From Armatimonadota bacterium (GTDB lineage: Bacteria > Armatimonadota > Fimbriimonadia > Fimbriimonadales > Fimbriimonadaceae): a DNA stretch of 64,000 nucleotides. The notes beneath the pieces are model-generated. The model made no database searches, was not told the DNA's origin, and worked only from the letters and a program-made list of their open reading frames with translations. The DNA lies in the NCBI GenBank assembly GCA_018268375.1, contig JAFDWS010000002.1, positions 930,001 through 994,000 on the forward strand, written 5' to 3'. The translations under genes and the position numbers were made by a program. Positions within the stretch are counted from its first letter, which is position 1. The number at the start of each line of letters is the position of its first letter. Shown here piece by piece: positions 26,385 to 33,715 of the stretch.

Positions 26385-27152
26385 TTACGGCTGGTGGCTC
26401 TTGAGGCGGAGGATCGACGTCTGACTGATCTGACGCCCATCGTTGCTCGTCGCAACGATTTCTTGAATGTATCGGACCAATCCGACCTTGGGCGCCCAGA
26501 ACGTCGTGGCTGTCGTCGTGAACTTCAGATCCTTGTTCGCGTAGGTCATGACGGTCTCAACACCCAGTGCGCTCATCCGTCCTGACTCGGTATCGACCTC
26601 TTGTACGCCAAGGACGTTCAATGTTTGGTGGTATGGGCCAGAACCTGCGGCGGGTCTTGGGCCGACGCCGTCCATCTCACTGAACTGGCCCGGGGTAACA
26701 GGGAACGGTACGACCGGAGACGGCGGCTCGTAGCTGACCGACTTGACTGTGTTCGCCTTGGAGTCGCGAATCTCGGCGGACACCTGAGAGATGCCTTTCG
26801 AGTCGATCATCCAGTTGACATGGTCCGTGACTGTGCCGTCCGACGAGACCTCGACATTGGCTTGCTTGCCGTCGGCGGTGTCCTTCACGCTCTTGATCCT
26901 GAAGGTGATCTCGGCTTCGCTGCTTCGGCTACCGTCCGGCGCCGTTTGAGTCGAGCTCGCTTTGTACGTCCAGGTGTTCCCTTCCTTCATGGGATAGAGG
27001 TCAGCCTGGTTTTCAGGTGTGATCGTGGCCGCAGGAACCGGCTGCTGAGCCTTTGTCTTCGGTGCTGCGGCCGTCGGCCCCGATCCGTTACAGCCGGGCA
27101 CGAGCGCGCTTCCGAAAAGCGCCACTAGCGCCGTCATTGTTCTTTTCGTCAT
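26385..27152 (-). CDS. Hypothetical lipoprotein, member 4 of a tandem family
   Basis: A 255-residue lipoprotein: MTKRTMTALVALFGSALVPGCNGSGP has the lipobox VPGC (about residue 21). After a linker of Pro, Ala and Lys comes YPMKEGNTWTYKASSTQ, the opening shared with the 203-aa sister gene, then IKSVKDTADGKQANVEVSSD, VSYEPPSPVVPFP and finally FWAPKVGLVRYIQEIV. The ATG at 27152 fits the signal peptide; a longer frame to 27338 is a shadow. It overlaps the SecD-P1-like gene by 4 bp (ATGA). The role is unknown. Confidence 0.66.
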   Translation of the reverse strand: MTKRTMTALVALFGSALVPGCNGSGPTAAAPKTKAQQPVPAATITPENQADLYPMKEGNTWTYKASSTQTAPDGSRSSEAEITFRIKSVKDTADGKQANVEVSSDGTVTDHVNWMIDSKGISQVSAEIRDSKANTVKSVSYEPPSPVVPFPVTPGQFSEMDGVGPRPAAGSGPYHQTLNVLGVQEVDTESGRMSALGVETVMTYANKDLKFTTTATTFWAPKVGLVRYIQEIVATSNDGRQISQTSILRLKSHQP

Positions 27153-28273
27153 CTTGTCTGTCCTGTCGCCGCCTTGTTGATAAAGGAGACGGCCTCCTCG
27201 ACCTGGTCCCTCGAAGGTACCCCGCGTAGCTTCACGTCGCTTCCTGAGAGTTCGGTTGTGATCCTCGGCGCGGCAATTGCGACGCCGTTGACCGTCAACA
27301 GCAACTGGAAGCCAGGGTTTTCGTGACTGTACTTCCAAAGCCGCATGCGCCCAACCTCGTTCACCTGGAGCGTGACATCGGAGAGTATGGTCCCGTTCTG
27401 TCCCTCATACGGTACCGAAGATGCACCCGTCGTCATGGCCTCGGTCACCAAAACCCGAATGTTCGCGAGGATACGCTCTGGCCCCTTGGCCAGCTCTTGT
27501 AGCTTTTGGCTCGAGATCCTCGACTCGATCGAAGCCACCACGTTTTCCTTGCGCCCTTTCTTCTGCAGGTTGTTGGCCAAGTCGCGGTAGCTCGCCGCCA
27601 GCGCCTCCTTGGTGATCTTGAACTTCTCGTTCACCTTTCCCTCGACCTGGCCGGCAAAGAGCGTCTTGTAAGCCTCCTGGACTCGGCAAACCACGGTCTT
27701 CGGGCCATCGGGCGTAGGCATGGCGACTTTGACCGGCATGTCGATGACGATCCCGTTGATGACCGCGTCCACGCTCACTTGGTCGAGAGGGGAGCCGTCT
27801 AACCGTGTGTTCAGGTCGCTTTCAAGCTTTGACCGGAGTTGGCCAGGCGACTTCAGGGCATGCTCAAGGTCTTCAGACCTCCATACGACTTCCTGAGTTG
27901 GCCAGTCGTCGTTGCGGAGCTTGTTGACGGCCGACACGAGCTTCCCCAAAGCCTTGATGTCGCCTTGCAGCGCCTGAAGCGTTTCCCGAATGGGCAGGCG
28001 GGGAGCATCGTTCGTCGCTTGCTTATCAAGCTCTGGCGCGTCGAACTCTTCGGAGTTCCCGGATGTCTCGACGAGGTGGGCAATGCCATTGGAAACGATG
28101 ATCCTGTACCCAGCCTCCTTTTCAACGGCTATCAGGTCAACCTGGCCAGGCTCCACAGGCAGCACTCTGTAGCCGCTCAACTGAATTCTGGGAGTGATCC
28201 AAAGATAGCCCCAGATCGCTGCCAAGATCGCACCGAGGGTTACGACGAACGGTCCTGCCGATCTGAGCTTCAT
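27149..28273 (-). CDS. Membrane-anchored protein with a C-terminal SecD-P1-like domain
   Basis: A 374-residue protein with one N-terminal membrane segment (VVTLGAILAAIWGYLWI) and a large exported part. The middle (about 100-290) is helical, rich in Lys and Glu (LRSKLESDLNTRLD, LANNLQKKGRKENVVASIESRI). The last 60 residues (GFQLLLTVNGVAIAAPRI, then ELSGSDVKLRG and EEAVSFINK) match the closing strands of the periplasmic P1 head domain of SecD, usually LDGKVISAPVI...GGxxxITGxF...EEA..LA. In SecD that domain contacts the emerging chain, but this protein lacks the six membrane helices. It opens the operon that ends with rodA and holds four lipoproteins, so it may act in their maturation or folding (inference). 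A GAGGCC box precedes the ATG. Confidence 0.6.
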   Translation of the reverse strand: MKLRSAGPFVVTLGAILAAIWGYLWITPRIQLSGYRVLPVEPGQVDLIAVEKEAGYRIIVSNGIAHLVETSGNSEEFDAPELDKQATNDAPRLPIRETLQALQGDIKALGKLVSAVNKLRNDDWPTQEVVWRSEDLEHALKSPGQLRSKLESDLNTRLDGSPLDQVSVDAVINGIVIDMPVKVAMPTPDGPKTVVCRVQEAYKTLFAGQVEGKVNEKFKITKEALAASYRDLANNLQKKGRKENVVASIESRISSQKLQELAKGPERILANIRVLVTEAMTTGASSVPYEGQNGTILSDVTLQVNEVGRMRLWKYSHENPGFQLLLTVNGVAIAAPRITTELSGSDVKLRGVPSRDQVEEAVSFINKAATGQTR

Positions 28274-28335
28274 GGCCTCGCGGGACAGTGCCCTGTCACA
28301 GGCTCAACATTCTACCGTCCGCCCTGGTTCCGGGC

Positions 28336-29979
28336 CTATTCTGCTGGGTTGAAGTCCTCGTAGACGCGCCCGGCCAGAGCAGTGGTCAGCCAGGTGACCA
28401 CAACCATGACCAAAGCGGTCGGAAGAGCCGCGACGGGAGGCGGCAGCTTGAGCCAGATGAGGAGGCCGAAGAGGACGAGGGGAGGCAGTGTGCCTGCGAA
28501 CATGCCCAGCATGGTCGCGAGCCCGCGAAAGCTCCTTTGGGTCGGATCCTCGACGTCCGGCAATAGGACGACCAAAAGCAGTGAGACCCCACTGAGAGCC
28601 AGGGTCAAGGCTGGGAACATGATCAAGCCGCTGAGGACAAAGGGCCAAAGCTGAACTTTGACCACCAGGGCCGCGAGGAGGCCGAGAGCGCTTGTCAGCA
28701 CGGGGCCAAACGCCTTGGCAACGATCTCGAGGAACACGACGTGCTGAGCCTTCAGCGGGATCGGTTTGACGAGGTCGATCCTACGAAGGCTCTCAATGAA
28801 GCCAGACTGCGCCGTACCCATCGTCGGCCCGATCAACAACATGGCCTGGAGTCCGAGGAGGAAGAAGCCATCGATTCGGCCCCTCGATAAAGGCAGGCTC
28901 GCCGCCAACACCGAAACGCCGATACTCAGGGCGACAAAGAGCACGATCCCCCACACCGATGATCGCTTGATGACGAGCGCCTCCTTCCAAAGGAGGGCTG
29001 CGGGGCCACGGACGGTTAGCCCGCTGAGCCATCCGGCACGCCCCGCCTTCACCTTTCCTTCCCGCGCCCTCTGCGCAACGAGCGCCATCACATCCCCGCT
29101 GCGACGAAGCTGCCGCGTCGACTCGGTCACGTTCGCTTTCATGGCCGCTGCTTCGTACATCCAAGCGGTGTTGGCGCGGGCGACGATGATGGCGAGTGCG
29201 GTGCTGCCTAAGAGGATCCCCAGTCCCCAGAGAGCCTCGATTGTGCTTCCGGTCAGAGTGGACATGGAGAGGTTCGTCGCGGCCGTGGCGAGAAAGAGCA
29301 CGGCGCGGACGTCCCATGACTGCGCCACCACAATCGCACCGTCGGGAAACGGCCCCGCCTTCAACCGCAGAGCGACAAGGGCGCCAAAGCCAAGGACGAC
29401 GACGGTCAAGATCCAACCAGCTGCAGTTCGGAGCCGGTCCGTCCGCTCATCGGTCTTCGAGAACACGAGGCTCGTCGCGTATCCGATCCAAACCCATGCT
29501 ATAGCGAGCAGGAAGTAGGCGATGGCGGCGACCCGGAGGGCCGAATTTGCCAGGGCGGGATTTGGCAAGCCTGTCACAAGGCTCGCCCAGCCGAACTTAG
29601 CCGGCCGCCACAGGAGCACACCCATGACCAAGGGCATAAGGAGCGAGACCCAAATGTCGCGCAACACCCGCAGCGCCAAGACGGTCCGCGGATCGACAGG
29701 CGTCGGAAACAACACGTCCACGTCGGCGGGGCGGAAGCCACCACGGTAATTCAGCACGTTAAGGGCAAAGATCACCGAGGCCACGCTGAAGAGCGCGAAG
29801 ACCACGGAGTCCACGATGGCCATGGGCGGGAACGCGAACTTAGGAAAGTTGATCGGAAGCCTCTCGAACTCATTGCCGCGAAACACAGCCCGAGGCAGCC
29901 AAATCAGCTGAGTGAAGATAAAGAAGAGCACACCGATCGTGCGGACCGGTGTCGAGAAAGACCGCTTGACGCCGTTCAC
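28336..29979 (-). CDS. ABC-2-type exporter membrane protein (putative ABC exporter, PF16962-like)
   Basis: A protein of about 547-559 residues with some twelve membrane helices in two halves (about 15-290 and 330-545), separated by a charged cytoplasmic stretch near residue 280-330 (VTESTRQLRRSGDVMALVAQ). The region FRPADVDVLFPTPVDPRTVLALRVLRD is a family signature of large ABC exporter permeases, here partnered with the ATPase encoded just upstream. The substrate is unknown. The annotated start is the GTG at 29979. In the same frame, an ATT at 30015 follows a perfect GGAGG at six bases and would add RPLAFLYVRSL, which looks like native sequence, so a rare ATT start overlapping the ATPase stop is possible. 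Confidence 0.82.
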   Translation of the reverse strand: MNGVKRSFSTPVRTIGVLFFIFTQLIWLPRAVFRGNEFERLPINFPKFAFPPMAIVDSVVFALFSVASVIFALNVLNYRGGFRPADVDVLFPTPVDPRTVLALRVLRDIWVSLLMPLVMGVLLWRPAKFGWASLVTGLPNPALANSALRVAAIAYFLLAIAWVWIGYATSLVFSKTDERTDRLRTAAGWILTVVVLGFGALVALRLKAGPFPDGAIVVAQSWDVRAVLFLATAATNLSMSTLTGSTIEALWGLGILLGSTALAIIVARANTAWMYEAAAMKANVTESTRQLRRSGDVMALVAQRAREGKVKAGRAGWLSGLTVRGPAALLWKEALVIKRSSVWGIVLFVALSIGVSVLAASLPLSRGRIDGFFLLGLQAMLLIGPTMGTAQSGFIESLRRIDLVKPIPLKAQHVVFLEIVAKAFGPVLTSALGLLAALVVKVQLWPFVLSGLIMFPALTLALSGVSLLLVVLLPDVEDPTQRSFRGLATMLGMFAGTLPPLVLFGLLIWLKLPPPVAALPTALVMVVVTWLTTALAGRVYEDFNPAE

Positions 29980-30010
29980 GAGGGACCGGACGTAGAGGAA
30001 TGCGAGCGGC

Positions 30011-30736
30011 CTAATCGCCTTCCTCCGTCAAGGCGAGGAACACACGCTCCAGATCGGCGCCCTCCATATGCTGGGACCTCCGCAGCTCTTCGAGCGTCCC
30101 TTCCGCCACGACTTTGCCGTGGGCCATGATGACGACCCGGTCACAAAGCCTTTCTGCGGTGTCCAGCAGGTGGGTGGAGACGAGCACGGCGCCGCCTGAA
30201 TCACGTACACCCGCCAGTTCTTTCTTGAACTCCGCAACCCCGGCGGGGTCAATACCGATCATGGGTTCGTCGAAGAGAAAGACGACCGCGTTGTGGATCA
30301 TCGCGCAGGCGACCGCGACCTTCTGCCTCATACCTTTACTGAGTGCTGCGACCAATTCGTTGCGCTTGGCCAAGAGGTCGTACCGATCAAGCAGTTCCTC
30401 CTTCCGCATCTCAAACTGGTCGATCGTGTCGTAACACATCGCGACAAACTTGAGGTGCTCTTCAACGGTCAGCAATTCGTAGAGGCTCGGTACTTCGGGA
30501 ACGTACGCCAGCTTCGACTTCGCTCGAGCAGGGTCAAGGACGATGTCAGAGCCTGAGATCAGGATGTGACCCCCGGTGGGCCGCAGAATCCCCGCGCAGC
30601 ACCGCAGGGCCGTGGTCTTGCCCGCCCCGTTCGGCCCGATCAGGCCGACGATCTCCCCCCCCTTCACTTCAAACGAAACGCCGCTGAGGGCCCTGAACTT
30701 CTTGTAATCCTTGACGAGGCCCTCGACCTGCAACAT
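30011..30736 (-). CDS. ABC transporter ATP-binding protein
   Basis: A 241-residue nucleotide-binding protein. The Walker A is GPNGAGKTTALR, the signature loop ALSKGMRQKVAVACA (SKGMR in place of the usual LSGGQ), the Walker B VFLFDEPMIGIDP, and the switch STHLLD. The pattern SKGMRQK is typical of ABC-2 exporters of the YxlF/NatA group. The first methionine of the correct frame is at 30736 (MLQVEGLVKDYKKFRALSGV). It pairs with the permease encoded next. A short frame in the same direction extends upstream but is not coding. Confidence 0.92.
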   Translation of the reverse strand: MLQVEGLVKDYKKFRALSGVSFEVKGGEIVGLIGPNGAGKTTALRCCAGILRPTGGHILISGSDIVLDPARAKSKLAYVPEVPSLYELLTVEEHLKFVAMCYDTIDQFEMRKEELLDRYDLLAKRNELVAALSKGMRQKVAVACAMIHNAVVFLFDEPMIGIDPAGVAEFKKELAGVRDSGGAVLVSTHLLDTAERLCDRVVIMAHGKVVAEGTLEELRRSQHMEGADLERVFLALTEEGD

Positions 30737-30768
30737 CCCATGGTTTGTACCACTCCTGAGCACGGAGG

Positions 30769-31824
30769 TTGCGCGCAGGTAGCATCGGCCCTGACTTGCC
30801 AACATCCGATGGCCAACAAGAACTCCGGGTCTTGATCCTTCGCCGCCAAGCCTTTGGCGCGGCCCAGACCTTGCTCGACGCCCTCGCCACCGGTCTCGTC
30901 GAAGAAGGCATCGACGCGGTCGTCGACGACGCCGAGAGTTGGATCCCGAACAAGACGGGTTGGTCTGTCGACAAGGGAGTGTCAAAGGCAGTCAAGCAAG
31001 CGGCAAGAGGGTTCGACGTCGTTCACGCCTGGGGATACCGGGCGGCTTGGGCTTGTGCGGAGGCGTTTTACGTCAGGTCGCCCTGGCTGTACACCGCCTA
31101 CGAAATGCCGCGCACGACCCAATCGGAGCTGGTCGATCGCTTGAACAGTGCCCACCGAGGTCTGTGCCCAACGACCGCGGTCAAGCAAGAACTGGAGGCC
31201 GTCGACGCCCTCAACCTCGAGGTCGTCACGCCAGGCGTTCCCTTGCCGATGGATCCCACGCTTCCCCAGATGCCGCGGCTGGCGGCCAGGCAACAGCTCG
31301 ACATTCGGGACGACGTCAAGCTGATCGCTGGGTTGGGCCGCTTTGAACCCGACAAGGGGTTTGACGACCTCGCCGGAGCTTTCGAACGGCTCCGCCAACG
31401 TGTTCCTTCAGCGAGGCTGCTGCTTTCTGGCACTGGCTCGCAGCCCCCACCCATCCATCAAGAGGGCATGGACGTCCGCGGGCCCCTCCCTTCTGTCTGG
31501 CCGGCGCTTTGCGCTGCAGACTTGGTCGTGGTGCCGGGGCGCCGCAACGGCTTCAGCCTTGTCGGAGCCGAAGCCATGTGGGCAGGGGCGCCCGTGCTCT
31601 TCAGAGAGTCAGGGGGACACATGGACATGGCGGACGAGGGCTCGACGGGGTTCTTTTTCAAAGATGACTACGACCTCGCCGACAAGATCGAGCAAGCGTT
31701 GGAACTCGAATCAACTCGGAACTCCGTGGCTTATGCTGGCCAGCTCCGCGCACAAGCGCGATTCCAGATGGCGAGATTCTGCAAAGACATGGCTCGCGTC
31801 TACCGCGAACTCGCCGGGGCCTGA
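30769..31824 (+). CDS. Glycosyltransferase family 4 protein
   Basis: A protein of about 351 residues with the two-lobed GT-B fold. The N-lobe holds RVLILRRQAFGAAQTLLDALATGL and DVVHAWGYRAAWACAEAF; the C-lobe starts KLIAGLGRFEPDKGFDDLAGAFERL and has DLVVVPGRRNGFSLVGAEAMWAGAPVL, with the nucleotide-sugar binding ExxxGAP-like core. The acceptor and sugar are unknown. The start is uncertain: a TTG at 30769 is immediately after GGAGG, and a second TTG at 30796 is also possible. It is divergent from the ABC ATPase gene by 33 bp. It may work with the rfb operon, but there is no direct link. Confidence 0.85.
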   Translation: MRAGSIGPDLPTSDGQQELRVLILRRQAFGAAQTLLDALATGLVEEGIDAVVDDAESWIPNKTGWSVDKGVSKAVKQAARGFDVVHAWGYRAAWACAEAFYVRSPWLYTAYEMPRTTQSELVDRLNSAHRGLCPTTAVKQELEAVDALNLEVVTPGVPLPMDPTLPQMPRLAARQQLDIRDDVKLIAGLGRFEPDKGFDDLAGAFERLRQRVPSARLLLSGTGSQPPPIHQEGMDVRGPLPSVWPALCAADLVVVPGRRNGFSLVGAEAMWAGAPVLFRESGGHMDMADEGSTGFFFKDDYDLADKIEQALELESTRNSVAYAGQLRAQARFQMARFCKDMARVYRELAGA

Positions 31825-31946
31825 TTCCCTAGAGCCGTTGCGATCCCGGGTTCGAGGCGTCTATAGTCTCAACAGCGGTGGACACCACGGACTGGTGGTA
31901 ACGGAGGACGGAGCACGGAAGCTCCTCCCGCTCTTTCTCCTAGCGG

Positions 31947-31952
31947 TACGAT
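31947..31952 (+). promoter_or_regulatory. -10 box of the aspartoacylase-like gene, leaderless type
   Basis: TACGAT ends seven bases before the ATG at 31960 and no ribosome site lies between, so transcription should start at the ATG. Confidence 0.5.
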
Positions 31953-31959
31953 ACGGCCG

Positions 31960-32922
31960 ATGCCGGATCCCAATGTGCCTGTGACCATGAATGGTGTCCA
32001 GGTGCAGCCGGGGCGCACGACCCGGCTGGAAATCCCCTTCTCGCAGCTCTCGCTCGGAACCCAGTTCTCCATTCCCGTCACGGTGGTCAATGGGAGGTAC
32101 GCGGGCCCGCGGCTCGTCCTGTCTGCAGCGATCCATGGGGACGAGCTCAATGGCATTGAAATCGTTCGCCGTGTCCTTGCCGATGTCGATGCCCGTAGCC
32201 TCCGCGGAACGATCGTGGCCGTTCCCGTCGTGAATGTCTTCGGCTACTTGATGCAATCACGCTACTTGCCCGACCGCCGTGACTTGAACCGCTCCTTTCC
32301 TGGCTCAAAATCGGGGTCTCTCGCCTCGCAGCTCGCCCACCTGTTCCTCACGAAGATCATGGCCCAGGCGGACTTTGGAATCGACCTTCACACAGGATCG
32401 GGAGGACGCACAAACATTGCCCAGGTGCGGGGGAACCTGAAGGAGCCGGCGACACGTGCGGCCGCAATTGTTTTCGGAGCGCCGGTGGCCGTCCAAGCCC
32501 GGGAGCGGGCGAACTCCTTACGGGCCGTTGCCGCCTCTCGCGGGCTCCCGATGCTCGTGTTCGAAGGTGGGGAGGCCCTCCGCTTCGACCGCGAGACCAT
32601 TGCCATGGGCGCCGACGGGATTGCCCGTGTCATGGCCCACCTTGGGATGAGGAACGGGATCCCCGCACCACCCAAGCGGAAGACCTTTGTCGCCGGTTCG
32701 TCCACCTGGCTCAGGACGGGGAGAGGAGGCGTCTTCCACGCCGCCACATTTCCTGGCGACCGAGTCAAAAAGGGCGAGATCCTCGGCGTCACGATGGACA
32801 TTTATGGCCGGGCACGCAGCAAGAACATCGCGCCGTTTGACGGCATGGTCATCGGCATGGTCTGCAACCCGCTCGTCAGCCGGGGAGATGCCGTCCTCCA
32901 CGTCGCCCAGGCGGAGTACTGA
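31960..32922 (+). CDS. Succinylglutamate desuccinylase/aspartoacylase family zinc hydrolase
   Basis: A 320-residue zinc carboxypeptidase-like enzyme. Zinc ligands are in AAIHGDELNGIE (His and Glu), the third in FGIDLHTGSGG, and Arg residues in DRRDLNRSFPGS bind the substrate carboxylate. The order matches the M14-like AstE/ASPA family, which removes an acyl group from N-acyl amino acids. A late beta domain (RKTFVAGSSTWLRTGRGGVF, then GDRVKKGEILG and GDAVLHVAQ) is typical of the larger subgroup. The substrate is unknown. The 135 bp upstream hold nothing I recognise apart from the promoter. Confidence 0.88.
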   Translation: MPDPNVPVTMNGVQVQPGRTTRLEIPFSQLSLGTQFSIPVTVVNGRYAGPRLVLSAAIHGDELNGIEIVRRVLADVDARSLRGTIVAVPVVNVFGYLMQSRYLPDRRDLNRSFPGSKSGSLASQLAHLFLTKIMAQADFGIDLHTGSGGRTNIAQVRGNLKEPATRAAAIVFGAPVAVQARERANSLRAVAASRGLPMLVFEGGEALRFDRETIAMGADGIARVMAHLGMRNGIPAPPKRKTFVAGSSTWLRTGRGGVFHAATFPGDRVKKGEILGVTMDIYGRARSKNIAPFDGMVIGMVCNPLVSRGDAVLHVAQAEY

Positions 32923-33014
32923 CCGCCGGAAGGACCCCTTAAGGCTAGGCTTTCGAGCCTGGGCCCCTGTTCCGCCCTCCGCTAGGTGAGCGTAAGAGGG
33001 CAAAGAGGATTGCC

Positions 33015-33632
33015 ATGCGAAAGCTCTTAACGTTGACTAGTCTCGCCTTGCTGGCGGCAACAGCCGCGAACGCCCAGGTCCGCACGAACTCCATGGTCCA
33101 ACCCGGCACCATGGCTCCCGACTTCAAGCTCAAGGAGGCCAACGGCACCGAGCACAGATTGGCCGAGCACCAAGGCAAGTACATCGTGATCGAGTGGGCC
33201 CGACCTGACTGCCCGTTCGTGAAGAAACACTACGAGTCCGGCAACATGAAGAAGACGCAAGACATGCTGGCGTCGATGGACGGTGTCTGGCTGACGATCT
33301 ATAGCGTCAAACCGGACGATGCCGACTATGTTGCTCCCGACCAAGTCACCGAACAGTTCAAGAACTGGGGATCGACGACCAATGCCGTCCTGTTCGATGC
33401 TGACGCGTACGTGGCTAAACAGTACGGGGCGAGCAACACGCCACAGTTCTTCGTGATCAGCCCTACTGGCAAGGTCATCTATGCCGGCGCTCTCGACGAT
33501 AAGCCAACGACCGACCCGGCCGACATTGACCGCGCCCGGAACTACGTCTTCAACGCCTTGACCGAAGCCAAGAGCGGGAAACCGATCAGCGAGCCGGTGA
33601 CCAAGCCCTATGGCTGCGAGATCAAGACCTGA
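33015..33632 (+). CDS. Exported redoxin (AhpC/TSA-like thioredoxin fold) protein
   Basis: A 205-residue protein with a signal peptide (MRKLLTLTSLALLAATAANAQ). The thioredoxin-like fold has APDFKLKEANGTEHRLAEHQGKYIVIEWARPDCPFVKKHY, where the single active-site Cys is in DCPFVKKHY, with no second Cys as a CxxC. SNTPQFFVISPTGKVIYAGA holds the cis-Pro. It ends KPYGCEIKT, the closing motif of this redoxin group. A peroxidase or thiol role in the periplasm is likely. GAGGA lies about 8 bases before the ATG. It is followed by a stem-loop that also serves the opposing gene. Confidence 0.83.
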   Translation: MRKLLTLTSLALLAATAANAQVRTNSMVQPGTMAPDFKLKEANGTEHRLAEHQGKYIVIEWARPDCPFVKKHYESGNMKKTQDMLASMDGVWLTIYSVKPDDADYVAPDQVTEQFKNWGSTTNAVLFDADAYVAKQYGASNTPQFFVISPTGKVIYAGALDDKPTTDPADIDRARNYVFNALTEAKSGKPISEPVTKPYGCEIKT

Positions 33633-33655
33633 GCTTCAAGTCTCCTGAAGCAAAG

Positions 33656-33687
33656 ACGGCCCCGCGGTGCTTTGTCCGCAGGGCCGT
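33656..33687. terminator. Bidirectional hairpin between convergent genes
   Basis: A long stem (ACGGCCC, one mismatch, GCGG / CCGC, GGGCCGT) with an 8-base loop lies between the redoxin gene and the opposing propeller gene. Its tail is weak in U on the plus strand and stronger (CTTTGCTT) on the minus strand. A smaller GCTTCA/TGAAGC hairpin precedes it. Confidence 0.65.
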
Positions 33688-33715
33688 TATGTCTTCAATT
33701 GGTGCATCCCTGGCG

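Noticed and set aside
31840..31880. GGGTTCGAGGC as a tRNA T-arm
   Set aside because: No matching acceptor or anticodon stems within 90 bases on either strand.
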